From an uncultured Sphingomonas sp. (GTDB taxonomy: Bacteria; Pseudomonadota; Alphaproteobacteria; Sphingomonadales; Sphingomonadaceae): 64,000 bases of DNA. Below the pieces are notes generated by a model, which searched no databases, was not told the DNA's origin, and saw only the letters and a program-made list of their open reading frames with translations. The position numbers and the translations under genes are program-made. The stretch is taken from positions 1-64,000 of the forward strand of contig CAJYLV010000022.1 of assembly GCA_913776255.1 (NCBI GenBank). The letters run 5' to 3'. This document shows positions 20,877 to 30,689 of the stretch, piece by piece (the first letter of the stretch is position 1; every line of letters begins with the position of its first letter).

Positions 20877-20952
20877 CGTCATTGCGAGCGCAGCGAAGCA
20901 ATCCAGTGTTCCGCGCGGGACCCTGGATTGCTTCGCTGCGCTCGCAATGACG
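20877..20952. repeat. Inverted-repeat element family A, copy 3
   Basis: Perfect 29-31 bp arms CGTCATTGCGAGCGCAGCGAAGCAATCCAG / CTGGATTGCTTCGCTGCGCTCGCAATGACG. Confidence 0.92.
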
Positions 20953-20953
20953 A

Positions 20954-21613
20954 TCAGGACGGCCGCAGTTCCAGCGCCGTCGCGAAGACGCTCTCGAACA
21001 TCTCGGCGGTCAGCCGCCCGGTGTTCTGGTTGTAGCGCGAGCAGTGATAGCTGTCGATCAGCACGCGCCCGTCGGGGACGCGATGCACAGCGCCATGCTC
21101 AAAGCGCGCCTTGGGCAGCTTTCCGCCCAGCACCTTGACCACCGACTGGTGCGCGACCTGCCCGAGCGCGATATAGACGCGCGCGGTCGGCAGCGTCGTC
21201 GCCTGATCGGACAGAAAGGTGCGGCAGGTGCGCACTTCCTCGGGCGTCGGGGCGTTGCCCGGCGGCAGGCACTTCACCGCATTGAGGATGATCGCGCCGT
21301 CGAGCGTGATGTCGTCCTCGCGGCTGCCGGTGAAGGTGCCGTGCGCGAGCCCGAATTTGGCGAGCGTGCCATAGAGCAGCGCCCCTGCCCCGTCGCCGAT
21401 GAACGCGCGGCCGGTGCGGTTCGCGCCTTTCATGCCCGGCGCCAGCCCGACGATCGCCAACCATGCCTGCGGGTCGCCGAACGCCGGCACCGGCGCATTC
21501 CACCAGTCGGGATGCTGCGTGCGCAATTCGTGGCGCAGGTCGACGAGGCGCGGGCAGCGCGGGCAATCGAGCGGCGGTTCGGTCGCAGGCAGCGGAGAAG
21601 GTGCGAAGTTCAT
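20954..21613 (-). CDS. Uracil-DNA glycosylase, family 5 (UDGb)-like
   Basis: CPRCPRLV, GLAPGMKGANRTGRAF, NAVKCLPPGNAPTPEE, SYHCSRYNQNTG. Confidence 0.88.
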   Translation of the reverse strand: MNFAPSPLPATEPPLDCPRCPRLVDLRHELRTQHPDWWNAPVPAFGDPQAWLAIVGLAPGMKGANRTGRAFIGDGAGALLYGTLAKFGLAHGTFTGSREDDITLDGAIILNAVKCLPPGNAPTPEEVRTCRTFLSDQATTLPTARVYIALGQVAHQSVVKVLGGKLPKARFEHGAVHRVPDGRVLIDSYHCSRYNQNTGRLTAEMFESVFATALELRPS

Positions 21614-21636
21614 CGCGGTGCGATAGGCGCTTGCGG

Positions 21637-22125
21637 ATGCCTGCATCAATCTTTCTCGTCGCGCTGGGCTCGAATCGCTGCGGGCGGCACGGGCGGCCGC
21701 GCGACGAGGTGGCGGCGGCGCTGCGGCTGCTCGGCGGACGCGCCGCGCCGATCGTCGCCAGCGCGCCGCTCGGGCCGTCGACGCGCACCTTCGCGAATAG
21801 CGCGGTGCTGTTTGAGAGCGACGAGACACCGCCCGCGCTGCTGGCACGTCTGAAGGCGATCGAGCGCGCGTTCGGGCGACGCCGCGGGCGGCGCTGGGGC
21901 GCGCGGGTGATCGATCTCGACATCATCCTGTGGTCGGGCGGTGCGTGGCGGACGCCGGGGCTGACGATCCCGCATCCGGCCTTCGCCGCGCGCGCGTTCG
22001 TGCTTGGGCCGGCGGCGGTGATCGCGCCGGACTGGCGCGCGCCGGGCAGCGCGCTGACGCTGCGCCAGCGTCATGCCCGGTTGACCCGCGCGCGCGCCGC
22101 CCCTAACCGGCTTCGATCCGCGTGA
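21637..22125 (+). CDS. folK: 2-amino-4-hydroxy-6-hydroxymethyldihydropteridine pyrophosphokinase
   Basis: FLVALGSN, FANSAVLFES, AIERAFGRRRGRRWGARVIDLDIILW, IPHPAFAARAFVLGPAA. Confidence 0.94.
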   Translation: MPASIFLVALGSNRCGRHGRPRDEVAAALRLLGGRAAPIVASAPLGPSTRTFANSAVLFESDETPPALLARLKAIERAFGRRRGRRWGARVIDLDIILWSGGAWRTPGLTIPHPAFAARAFVLGPAAVIAPDWRAPGSALTLRQRHARLTRARAAPNRLRSA

Positions 22126-22201
22126 GGGTCCGTAGCTCAGTCGGTAGAGCAAGCGACTTTTAATCGAGAGGTCCCGGGTTCGAGCCCCGGCGGACCCACC
22201 A
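22126..22201 (+). tRNA. tRNA-Lys (anticodon TTT)
   Basis: Acceptor GGGTCCG/CGGACCC, GCTC..GAGC D-arm, loop CTTTTAA, CCGGG-TTCGAGC-CCCGG T-arm, encoded CCA. Confidence 0.96.
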
Positions 22202-22370
22202 CGCGGAACCTTCTTCCCTTTCCGTCACCCCCGGACCTGATCCGGGGTCCCGCGTTTTGCGGCTAGCGGTTAGCCCCGCCGCGGCGGAGCCGCGTCGTCG
22301 GTCGGGGCGATGCCCCGCCGGCCGGGCTTGGGCGAGTCCCGTCGCAGGATGCGACGGGCCGCCCCGCGCC

Positions 22371-23816
22371 TCAGAATTCCGACCATTCCTCGTCCGCGAC
22401 CGCCAGCGCCGTGCCGCGCGTGCCGGTGACCGGGCGGCGGGCGGTGCGCGCCAGATCGCGGCCGGCCTGCGCCGCGCGCGCCTGCAGGTCATGGACCGGC
22501 GAGGCGGGCGCGCTGGCGGGCACCGCAACCGGGCGCGCCGCGGCGCCGGTGCGGAAGCGCGACACTTCGCCGGTCAGGCGCGCGGCCTCCTCGGCGAGGC
22601 TGCGCGCGGCGGCGGTGGCTTCCTCGACCATCGCGGCGTTCTGCTGCGTGACGCCGTCCATCTCCGACACAGCGGTGTTGACCTGTTGCAGGCCCGTCGC
22701 CTGATGCTCGGCGGATTGCGCGATCGTCGAGACGAGCGTGCTGATCTCGCCGATGCGCGTGATGATCCGCTGGAGCGCCTTGCCGGTCTCGCTGACCAGC
22801 GTCACGCCCGCCTCGACCTGCTCGGACGAGGCGTTGATCTTGGTCTTGACGTCCTTGGCGGCATCCGCGGAGCGCTGGGCGAGCGCGCGGACTTCGGAGG
22901 CGACGACCGCGAAGCCCTTGCCCGCATCGCCCGCGCGCGCCGCCTCGACGCCCGCGTTGAGCGCCAGCAGGTTGGTCTGGAAGGCGATGCCGTCGATGAC
23001 GCTGATGATCTCGCTGATCTCCGACGAGGCGCGCTCGATCCCGCCCATCGCGTCGACCGCGCGGCGCACGACGTCGCCCGAGCTTTCGGCCTCGGAGCGG
23101 GCCTCGACGACCGCATCGTTGGCGCGGCGGGCGCCCGCCGCGGTCTCGCGCACGGTCGAGGTGATCTCGTCCATCGCGGCGGCGGTTTCCTCCAGCGAGG
23201 CGGCCTGCTGCTCGGTGCGCTGCGAGAGATCGTCCGACGCCTGGCGGATGTCGGCGGCGCCGCTGTTGATGCCGTTGGCGGCGGTCGTCACCGCGGCGAT
23301 CGCGGTCGATACCGCCAGCATCGCACGGTTGAAGTCGTGGCGGAGCGCTTCATAGTCGCTGGTGAACGGCTGCTCGATCTGGCAGGTCAGGTCGTTGTCG
23401 GCGAGCCGGCTGAGCCCCTTGCCGAGCGCCTCGACGACCTTGCGCTGCGCCGCGGAGGAGATGGCGAGCGCCTGGCCGTTGCCGCGGAACACCTCCATCG
23501 CCTTGGTCATGCGCCCGACGCAGTCGCGCGATTCGGTGTAGCGGATCGGACTGTCGAAATCGCCGCGCGCCAACGCCTCCATCCGCACCACGGTGTTGAC
23601 GTACGGATCGCAGACCAGCGTGCGCGACACGAGCGCGACCGTCGCGACAAGCACCACCGCCGCGCCGCCGATCGCCAGCGCCGCCGTCGCGCCGAGCACG
23701 CCCGCCGCCAGTGCGCCGATCGCGGCGAGCGACGCCAGCGACAGGCCGACGTAAACGAAGGCAAGCGCCAGGAACTTCGTCCGGACCGGCGCGACATCAC
23801 GAAACCAGCTGATCAT
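22371..23816 (-). CDS. Methyl-accepting chemotaxis protein
   Basis: TM helices, HAMP, signalling hairpin [46 protein letters not shown]. Confidence 0.95.
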   Translation of the reverse strand: MISWFRDVAPVRTKFLALAFVYVGLSLASLAAIGALAAGVLGATAALAIGGAAVVLVATVALVSRTLVCDPYVNTVVRMEALARGDFDSPIRYTESRDCVGRMTKAMEVFRGNGQALAISSAAQRKVVEALGKGLSRLADNDLTCQIEQPFTSDYEALRHDFNRAMLAVSTAIAAVTTAANGINSGAADIRQASDDLSQRTEQQAASLEETAAAMDEITSTVRETAAGARRANDAVVEARSEAESSGDVVRRAVDAMGGIERASSEISEIISVIDGIAFQTNLLALNAGVEAARAGDAGKGFAVVASEVRALAQRSADAAKDVKTKINASSEQVEAGVTLVSETGKALQRIITRIGEISTLVSTIAQSAEHQATGLQQVNTAVSEMDGVTQQNAAMVEEATAAARSLAEEAARLTGEVSRFRTGAAARPVAVPASAPASPVHDLQARAAQAGRDLARTARRPVTGTRGTALAVADEEWSEF

Positions 23817-23981
23817 TCCATCACTCTCCGCGGCACTCGTCGCTTTGCTGAGCACAGTCGCCCTACGTAGCGGCACTAGCTAAATATTGGATAAATGATG
23901 CAGATCAGCTTTACCGTCTTTCGGGGCTGCAACCTTGAAGCGACCGCGCGGTTGAAACGCAGGATTTCCGGGAGTGCGGCA

Positions 23982-24389
23982 ATGGTGCGGTCGATGCTGA
24001 TGGGTGCGGTGGCGGGGGCGCGGGCGATGACCCCGCTGGCGGCGCTGGCGGCAACGCGCCGCGGCACGCACGCGCCGGTGCTGTCGGCCGGGTCGCTGCT
24101 GCTCGCGGCGGGCGAGCTGGTCGGCGACAAGCAGCGCGACGCGCCCGACCGGATCGTGCCCGCCGGAATCGTCGGGCGGCTGCTGAGCGGCGCGATCGCC
24201 GGCGCGGCGTGCGCGCGGCGCGACGAGCGGGTCGCCGGTGCGCTGGTCGGCGCGGCGGCGGCCGTGGCGGCGTCGCACCTGACCTTCCGGCTGCGTGCGG
24301 TGGCGACGCGGCGCTGGGGTCAGACCGCCAGCGGGCTGATCGAGGACGGGCTGGCGGTCGCCGGCGCGATAGCGCTGGCGCGCGCCTGA
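23982..24389 (+). CDS. DUF4126-like membrane protein
   Basis: MVRSMLMGAVAGARAMTPLAALAA ... GELVGDKQRDAPDR... GLIEDGLAVAGAIAL; start uncertain. Confidence 0.65.
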   Translation: MVRSMLMGAVAGARAMTPLAALAATRRGTHAPVLSAGSLLLAAGELVGDKQRDAPDRIVPAGIVGRLLSGAIAGAACARRDERVAGALVGAAAAVAASHLTFRLRAVATRRWGQTASGLIEDGLAVAGAIALARA

Positions 24390-24477
24390 TCTGGCTGAAT
24401 CGCTTTTTCTTGCGACCGGTTGCGACGATCCGCGCGTTCGGGAGTTTTGGCGGTCAGGGATCATAAGGGGATAGCGC

Positions 24478-24819
24478 ATGGCCGACGATCGTCACACGCG
24501 GATTAGCGAGCACGCCTACCGGCTGTGGCAGCAGGAAGGCGAGCCGCATGGCCGCGACCAGGCGCATTGGGACGAGGCCGAACGCGCCTTCGCCGGCGAG
24601 GGTCCGGTCGCCGACGAACCCGATCCGCAGGCGGGCGATCCGCAGGCCGCGACCACCGCGCCGGACACGCCCGCCGGTGCCGCGTCGTTCGACGCGCCCG
24701 AGCAACCCGCCGGTGCGGCAGACGCGCCGTCCGACACTCCGGCCGCGGCCAAGCCTGCGGCGGCGTCCAAGCCCGCCGCCGCGAAGAAGCCGGCCGCGCG
24801 ACGCAAGCGCACCGTCTGA
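24478..24819 (+). CDS. DUF2934 domain protein with Ala/Pro/Lys-rich tail
   Basis: RISEHAYRLWQQEGEPHGRDQAHWDEAER (DUF2934 signature); tail PAAAKPAAASKPAAAKKPAARRKRTV. Confidence 0.85.
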   Translation: MADDRHTRISEHAYRLWQQEGEPHGRDQAHWDEAERAFAGEGPVADEPDPQAGDPQAATTAPDTPAGAASFDAPEQPAGAADAPSDTPAAAKPAAASKPAAAKKPAARRKRTV

Positions 24820-24887
24820 CCCGCGGCGCGCCCGCGCGCGCCACCCCGACCTCTCCGCGCCCATTTCCTCCTGACGGGAGCACATCG

Positions 24888-26984
24888 TTGCACGACTTGC
24901 CGGACCGGCTCCTGCCGGGATCGCCCTATCCGCTTGGCGCCACGTTCGATGGCGAGGGGGTCAATTTCGCGGTCTTCTCCGCCAACGCCGACGCGATCGA
25001 GCTGTGCCTCTTCGACAGCGCGGGCAAGCGCGAGCTGAAGCGGCTGCCGCTGACCGAATGCACCGACGAGGTGTGGCACGGCTATCTGCCCGATGTCGGG
25101 CCGGGGCTGGTCTATGGCCTGCGCGCGCACGGCCGCTATGCGCCCGAGGAAGGTCATCGCTTCAACCCCAACAAGCTGCTGCTCGACCCCTATGCGCGCC
25201 GCATCCAGGGGCAGATCAAATGGACCGATGCGCTGCACGGCTATCGCATCGGACACCGCAAGGAAGACCTGTCGTTCGACAAGCGCGACAGCGCGCCGGC
25301 ACTGCCCAAGGCGGTGGTGGTCGACGATCACTGGGACTGGTCGCGCGACCGGCGACCGAACACGCCGTGGTCGGAGACGGTGATCTACGAGGCGCACGTC
25401 AAGGGACTGACCAAGCTGATGGAGCTGGTCCCGGCGCGCGAGCGCGGCACCTATGCCGCGCTGGGGCATCCGGCGGTCATCAAGCATCTGCAACGCACCG
25501 GCGTGACCGCGATCGAGCTGCTGCCGATCCACAGCTTCACGCAGGACCGCTTCCTGCAAGAGAAGGGTCTGCGCAATTACTGGGGCTATAACACGCTCGG
25601 CTTCTTCGCCCCCGAGCAGAGCTATATGGCGACCGAGCATCAGGACGAGCTGCGCCGCGCGGTCCACCGGCTGCACAAGGCCGGGATCGAGGTGATCCTC
25701 GACGTCGTCTACAACCACACCTGCGAGGGCAGCGAGAAGGGTCCGACGCTGTCGTGGCGCGGGCTCGACAACGCCAGCTATTACCGGCTGGTCAAGGACA
25801 ATCCGCGCTACACGATCAACGACACCGGCACCGGCAACACGCTCAACATGAGCAAGGCGCGCGTGATCCAGATGGTCGCGGACTCGTTGCGCTACTGGGC
25901 GACCAGCTTCGGCGTCGACGGCTTCCGCTTCGACCTCGGGCTCACGCTCGGGCGCGAGGAGCACGGCTTCGATCCGGGCTCGGCGTTCTTCGACGTGCTG
26001 CGGCAGGACCCGGTGCTCGGGCGGCTGAAGCTCATCACCGAGCCGTGGGACGTCGGGCCGGGCGGCTATCAGCTCGGCAACTTCCCGCCGGGTTTTGCGG
26101 AGTGGAACGACAAATATCGCGACACGGTGCGCGAATATTGGCGCGGCGAGCCGGGCAAGCGCCCCGATCTCGCGGCGCGGCTGGCCGGGTCGGGCGACCT
26201 GTTCGACCGGCGCGCGCGGCGACCGTGGGCGAGCGTCAACCTGCTCGCGGCGCATGACGGCTTCACGCTCGCCGACACGGTGATGTACGAGGAACGCCAC
26301 AACGAGGCGAACGGCGAGGACAATCGCGACGGTCACTCGCACAACGCCTCGTGCAACTGGGGCGTCGAGGGGCCGACCGACGACGCGGCGATCAACGATG
26401 CGCGCGGGCGGGTGATGCGCTCGATGCTGACGACGCTGATGACGTCGCTGGGGACGCCGATGCTGGTCGCCGGCGACGAGTTCGGGCGCACGCAGCAGGG
26501 CAACAACAACGCTTATTGCCAGGATAACGAGATCAGCTGGCTCGACTGGACGGCGGCGGCGTCGCCCGAGGGTCAGGCGCAGATCGACTTCACCGGGCGG
26601 CTGGCGGAATTGCGGCGGCGCTTCGTGGTGCTGCGCAGCCCGACCTTCCTCTACGGGCAGGAAACCGCCGCGGGCGGGGTCAACGATATCGAATGGTGGG
26701 ACGAGCGCGGGCAGCAATTGTCGCCCGAGGACTGGCAGAACCCCGACGGGCGTGCGCTGATGATGCGGCGTGCGGCACGCACCGAGAGCGGCGAGATCGA
26801 GGCGGTGTCGCTGCTGCTCAACGCGTCGGGCGATCCGGTGACCTTCACCCTGCCCCCGCCTGACGTGAAGCGCGTCGTGCTGATCGACAGCGCCAGGCCG
26901 GAGCAAGGCGAGGTGGAGATCGACAACAGCTATGAGGTCGCGCCGCAAGGCGCGGTGCTGGTGACGTGGACGAGCGCGGCGTGA
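24888..26984 (+). CDS. glgX: Glycogen debranching enzyme GlgX
   Basis: TTG start after GGGAG; GSPYPLGATFDGEGVNFAVFSANA, VYNHTCEGSEKGPTLSWRGLDNASYYRL, FRFDLGLTLGRE. Confidence 0.95.
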   Translation: MHDLPDRLLPGSPYPLGATFDGEGVNFAVFSANADAIELCLFDSAGKRELKRLPLTECTDEVWHGYLPDVGPGLVYGLRAHGRYAPEEGHRFNPNKLLLDPYARRIQGQIKWTDALHGYRIGHRKEDLSFDKRDSAPALPKAVVVDDHWDWSRDRRPNTPWSETVIYEAHVKGLTKLMELVPARERGTYAALGHPAVIKHLQRTGVTAIELLPIHSFTQDRFLQEKGLRNYWGYNTLGFFAPEQSYMATEHQDELRRAVHRLHKAGIEVILDVVYNHTCEGSEKGPTLSWRGLDNASYYRLVKDNPRYTINDTGTGNTLNMSKARVIQMVADSLRYWATSFGVDGFRFDLGLTLGREEHGFDPGSAFFDVLRQDPVLGRLKLITEPWDVGPGGYQLGNFPPGFAEWNDKYRDTVREYWRGEPGKRPDLAARLAGSGDLFDRRARRPWASVNLLAAHDGFTLADTVMYEERHNEANGEDNRDGHSHNASCNWGVEGPTDDAAINDARGRVMRSMLTTLMTSLGTPMLVAGDEFGRTQQGNNNAYCQDNEISWLDWTAAASPEGQAQIDFTGRLAELRRRFVVLRSPTFLYGQETAAGGVNDIEWWDERGQQLSPEDWQNPDGRALMMRRAARTESGEIEAVSLLLNASGDPVTFTLPPPDVKRVVLIDSARPEQGEVEIDNSYEVAPQGAVLVTWTSAA

Positions 26985-28669
26985 CGCGCTGGGGCCCGGA
27001 GCCGCTCACCGACGGCGGCACGCGTTTCCATTTGTGGGCGCCCGATGCCGGGGGCGTGACGGTGGAGATCGACGGCGGTGACGCAGCGGCGATGACGCGC
27101 GGCGCGGACGGCTGGTATGCGCTCGACCACGCCGCGGGGCCTGGCGCGCGCTATCGCTTCCGGGTTGGCGAACAGCTGGTGCCCGATCCGGCGTCCCGCC
27201 TTCAGTCGGGCGGGGTGCACGGGTGGAGCGTGGTCCCGGAGACGCACTACGACTGGCAGCACCCCGATTGGCGCGGCCGCGCGTGGCACGAGATGGTGAT
27301 CCTCGAATGTCACGCCGGGACGCTCGGCGGCTTCGCTGGGGTGATCGAACGGCTGCCGGCGATCGCCGCGGCCGGCATCACCGCGGTCGAGCTGATGCCG
27401 GTCGGCGCGTTCGGCGGCACGCGCGGTTGGGGCTATGACGGCGTGCTGCCCTATGCGGTGCAGGAGGAGTACGGATCGCCGGCCGAGCTGCGGCGGCTGG
27501 TCGATACCGCGCACGGGCTGGGCATCAGCGTGTTCCTCGACGTGGTCTACAATCACTTCGGGCCGGACGGGAATTACCTCGGCGCCTATGCCGCCGACTT
27601 CTTCGACGCCGAGGTCCATACGCCGTGGGGCGGCGCAGTGGCGGTCGCGCGCGAGGCCGTCGCGCGGTTCTTCGTCGACAATGCGCTGATGTGGCTGCGC
27701 GACTATCGCATCGACGGATTGCGCTTCGACGCGGTGCACGCGATCGGCGACCCGGCGTTCCTCGACGCGATGGCGGCGGAGATCCGTGCCGCGCTGCCCG
27801 ACCGGCACGTCCATCTGGTGCTGGAGAATGAAGAGAATGACGCCGCGCGGCTGCGCGACGGCGGGTTCGATGCGCAGTGGAACGACGACTTCCACAATGT
27901 CATGCACGTCCTGCTGACCGGCGAGACCAGTGCCTATTACACCGACTTCGCGGATCGCCCGGCCGAGCGGCTGGCGCGGTGTTTGGCCGAGGGGTTCATC
28001 TATCAGGGCGAGGGCTCGGCCAATCACGACGGCAAGCCGAGAGGGAGCGCCAGCGCGCATCTCGCGCCGACGCGGTTCGTGGCGTTCCTCCAGAACCACG
28101 ATCAGGTCGGCAACCGCGCGCTGGGCGAACGACTGATCGCGCTGACCGACAAGGCGAAGCTGCGCGCGGCGACCGCACTGCTGCTGCTGTGCCCCCAGGT
28201 GCCGCTGCTGTTCATGGGCGAGGAGGAAGGGAGCGCGACGCCGTTCCTGTTCTTCACCGACTTCCATGACGAATTGGCCGACGCGGTACGCGAGGGGCGG
28301 CGCAAGGAATTCGCCAAGTTCGACGCCTTCGCCGATCCGGACGCGCGGGCGCGGATTCCCGATCCCAACGCCGAGTCGACGTTCGCGGCGTCGGTGCCGC
28401 AGCCGGGGCCGGAGGCGGACGAATGGCGGGCGCTTTATAGCGAATTGCTGGCATTGCGGCGCGAGCGCATCGTGCCGCATCTCATCGGCGCGGTGTCGGT
28501 CGGGGCGCAGGTACTCGGCGCGGCGGCGGTGGTCGCGCGCTGGCGGCTCGGTGACGGGACGACGCTGGGGGTCGCGATCGATCTGGGCGACGAGCCGGCG
28601 ACGCTGCCGGGCGGGGCGGACCCGCTGTTCGTCGAGGGCGAGCGGTTCGTCGCGTGGATCGAGCCGTGA
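26966..28669 (+). CDS. treZ: Malto-oligosyltrehalose trehalohydrolase
   Basis: YDGVLPYAVQEEYGSPAELRRLVDTAHGLGISVFLDVVYNHFGPDGNYL; HLVLENEENDA; GTG start (26966 or 26981). Confidence 0.95.
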   Translation: MDERGVTRWGPEPLTDGGTRFHLWAPDAGGVTVEIDGGDAAAMTRGADGWYALDHAAGPGARYRFRVGEQLVPDPASRLQSGGVHGWSVVPETHYDWQHPDWRGRAWHEMVILECHAGTLGGFAGVIERLPAIAAAGITAVELMPVGAFGGTRGWGYDGVLPYAVQEEYGSPAELRRLVDTAHGLGISVFLDVVYNHFGPDGNYLGAYAADFFDAEVHTPWGGAVAVAREAVARFFVDNALMWLRDYRIDGLRFDAVHAIGDPAFLDAMAAEIRAALPDRHVHLVLENEENDAARLRDGGFDAQWNDDFHNVMHVLLTGETSAYYTDFADRPAERLARCLAEGFIYQGEGSANHDGKPRGSASAHLAPTRFVAFLQNHDQVGNRALGERLIALTDKAKLRAATALLLLCPQVPLLFMGEEEGSATPFLFFTDFHDELADAVREGRRKEFAKFDAFADPDARARIPDPNAESTFAASVPQPGPEADEWRALYSELLALRRERIVPHLIGAVSVGAQVLGAAAVVARWRLGDGTTLGVAIDLGDEPATLPGGADPLFVEGERFVAWIEP

Positions 28670-28686
28670 AAGCCCTACCGCTATCA

Positions 28687-28770
28687 CCCCGGCGGACGCC
28701 GGGGCCCAGTTGGGAGACGTTCGCAGTGCTGCACGGGCGTTCCGTTACTGGACCCCGGCCTTCGCCGGGG
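28687..28770. repeat. Inverted-repeat element family C, copy 2
   Basis: CCCCGGCGGACGCCGGGGCCCAGTTGGGA ... GGACCCCGGCCTTCGCCGGGG. Confidence 0.8.
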
Positions 28771-28826
28771 TGGCGGGTGAGTGAGGGACGACGCTCGCTC
28801 CCTCTCCTTCGCGTCGATTCTCCCGC

Positions 28827-30689
28827 ATGACGCTCTCGCAGCGCGCCGCCGCCGCGGGATTGTCGCGCGACTGGGAGGATGCCGATGGCCGCCCGCAGCG
28901 CGTCGCCGACGAGGTGCTTGAGGCGATCCTCGCCTGCCTCGATCCCACCGCGCCCGACGTGCCGTTCCTGTCCGCCGATGCCGGGCGACCGATTGCCGTG
29001 CCGGACGGGTCGCGCGGTGACGCCGAACTGCTGCTCGACGACGGCAACCGGCTCGCGCTGACGATCGCCGCCGACGGCACGCTGCCCCCGGTCGAGCGCG
29101 TCGGCTATCACCGGCTCCTCGCCGGCGGCCGCGAATATACGCTGGCGATCGCACCCCGGCGCTGCGCGCTGCCGAAACGTGGCTGGGGTATCGCGGTGCA
29201 GGTGCCGAGCCTGCGCGCGACCAGCGACAGCGCGTTCGGCGATGCCGGCGCGCTGGTCGAGGCCGCCGCCGCCTTCGCGCGGGTCGGGGCGCAGGCGCTG
29301 GCGATCAGCCCGACGCACGCTTTGTTTCCCGCCGATCCGACGCGCTTCAGCCCCTATTCGCCGTCGACGCGGCTGTTCCACAACGTGCTGCTCGCCGACC
29401 CGGCGCTGATCGGCGTGCCGCTGCCCCCGAGCCGCGCGAGCGCGCTGATCGACTGGCCGCAGGCCGCGCGCGAGCGCCTCGCGCATCTGCGCACCGCGTT
29501 CGAGCTGGCGAGCGAGGGCGCGTTGTCGGCGGCGCGCGCCTATCGGCGGCAGCGCGGCGCGGCGCTGGAGGCGCATGCGCGGTTCGATGCGCTGCACGCG
29601 GCGCTGGGCGGGCATGGCTGGCAGGACTGGCCCGCCGCCTATCACGATCCGAACGGCGAGGCGGTGATCCGCTTCGCCGCCGAGCATGAGCGCGACATCG
29701 CCTTCTACGCCTTCCTGCAATGGCTCGCCGATCTCGGGCTGGCGACCGCGCAGCGCACCGCGAAGGAGCGGATGGCGACCGGAATCGTCGCCGATCTCGC
29801 GGTCGGGATGGACGCCGGGGGCAGCCATGCGTGGAGCGCGCGCGACGAACTGCTGACCGGGCTGACGGTCGGCGCGCCGCCCGATCCGCTCGGGCCGGAC
29901 GGGCAGAATTGGGGGATCACCGCGCTCGACCCGTTCGCGCTGCAGCGCACCGGCTTCGGCGCGTTCATCGAGACTTTGCGCGTCGCGCTCGTGCATGCCG
30001 GGGGGATCCGCATCGACCATGCGCTGGGGCTGGAGCGGCTGTGGGTGATCCCGGCGGGCGCGGACGCCAGCGAGGGCGCGTATCTGCGCATGCCCGGCGC
30101 GCAGCTCCGCCGGATCGTCGCGATCGAGGCGCAGCGCGCCGACGCGGTGGTGATCGCCGAGGATCTCGGCACCGTCCCGCCCGGCTTTCGCGACAATCTG
30201 GCCGAGCGATGCATGCTGGGCATGCGCGTGCTGCCGTTCGAGCGCGATGCCGAGGGCGGCTTCGTGCCGCCCGCCGAATGGGACGAAGCGGCGGTGGCGA
30301 TGACCGGCACGCACGACACCCCGACGCTCGCCGGCTGGTGGAAGGAACGCGACATCGACTGGGCGGAGCAGCTCGGGCGCAGCGGCGCGGATCGCGCGCG
30401 CCGTGCGACCGAGCGCACCGCCTTGTGGCAGGCGATGGGCAAGCCCGGCGACCCGCCCGCCGCGCCACCGGTCGACGCGATGATCGCGCGTGTCGCGGGC
30501 GCGCCTTGTCCCTTGGCGATCGTGCCGATCGAGGATCTGCTCGGGCTGGAGGAACAACCCAACCTCCCCGGCACGATCGACGAACATCCCAATTGGCGGC
30601 GGCGGATGGACGCCCCCACCCCCGCCCTGCTCGCGCGTCGCGACGTTGCGCGCCGCATCGCCCTGCTCAACGCGGAGAGACACGCATGA
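28827..30689 (+). CDS. malQ: 4-alpha-glucanotransferase
   Basis: GGIRIDHALGLERLWVIPAG, VIAEDLGTVPPGFRDNLAERCMLGMRVLPFE, TGTHDTPTLAGWW. Confidence 0.95.
   Translation: MTLSQRAAAAGLSRDWEDADGRPQRVADEVLEAILACLDPTAPDVPFLSADAGRPIAVPDGSRGDAELLLDDGNRLALTIAADGTLPPVERVGYHRLLAGGREYTLAIAPRRCALPKRGWGIAVQVPSLRATSDSAFGDAGALVEAAAAFARVGAQALAISPTHALFPADPTRFSPYSPSTRLFHNVLLADPALIGVPLPPSRASALIDWPQAARERLAHLRTAFELASEGALSAARAYRRQRGAALEAHARFDALHAALGGHGWQDWPAAYHDPNGEAVIRFAAEHERDIAFYAFLQWLADLGLATAQRTAKERMATGIVADLAVGMDAGGSHAWSARDELLTGLTVGAPPDPLGPDGQNWGITALDPFALQRTGFGAFIETLRVALVHAGGIRIDHALGLERLWVIPAGADASEGAYLRMPGAQLRRIVAIEAQRADAVVIAEDLGTVPPGFRDNLAERCMLGMRVLPFERDAEGGFVPPAEWDEAAVAMTGTHDTPTLAGWWKERDIDWAEQLGRSGADRARRATERTALWQAMGKPGDPPAAPPVDAMIARVAGAPCPLAIVPIEDLLGLEEQPNLPGTIDEHPNWRRRMDAPTPALLARRDVARRIALLNAERHA

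Noticed and set aside
20954-21613. Uracil-DNA glycosylase as part of a defence island
   Set aside because: Flanked by aguB and folK; ordinary family 5 repair enzyme signature.
24516-26948. 810-aa minus-strand ORF
   Set aside because: Antisense to DUF2934/glgX, whose protein signatures are unambiguous.
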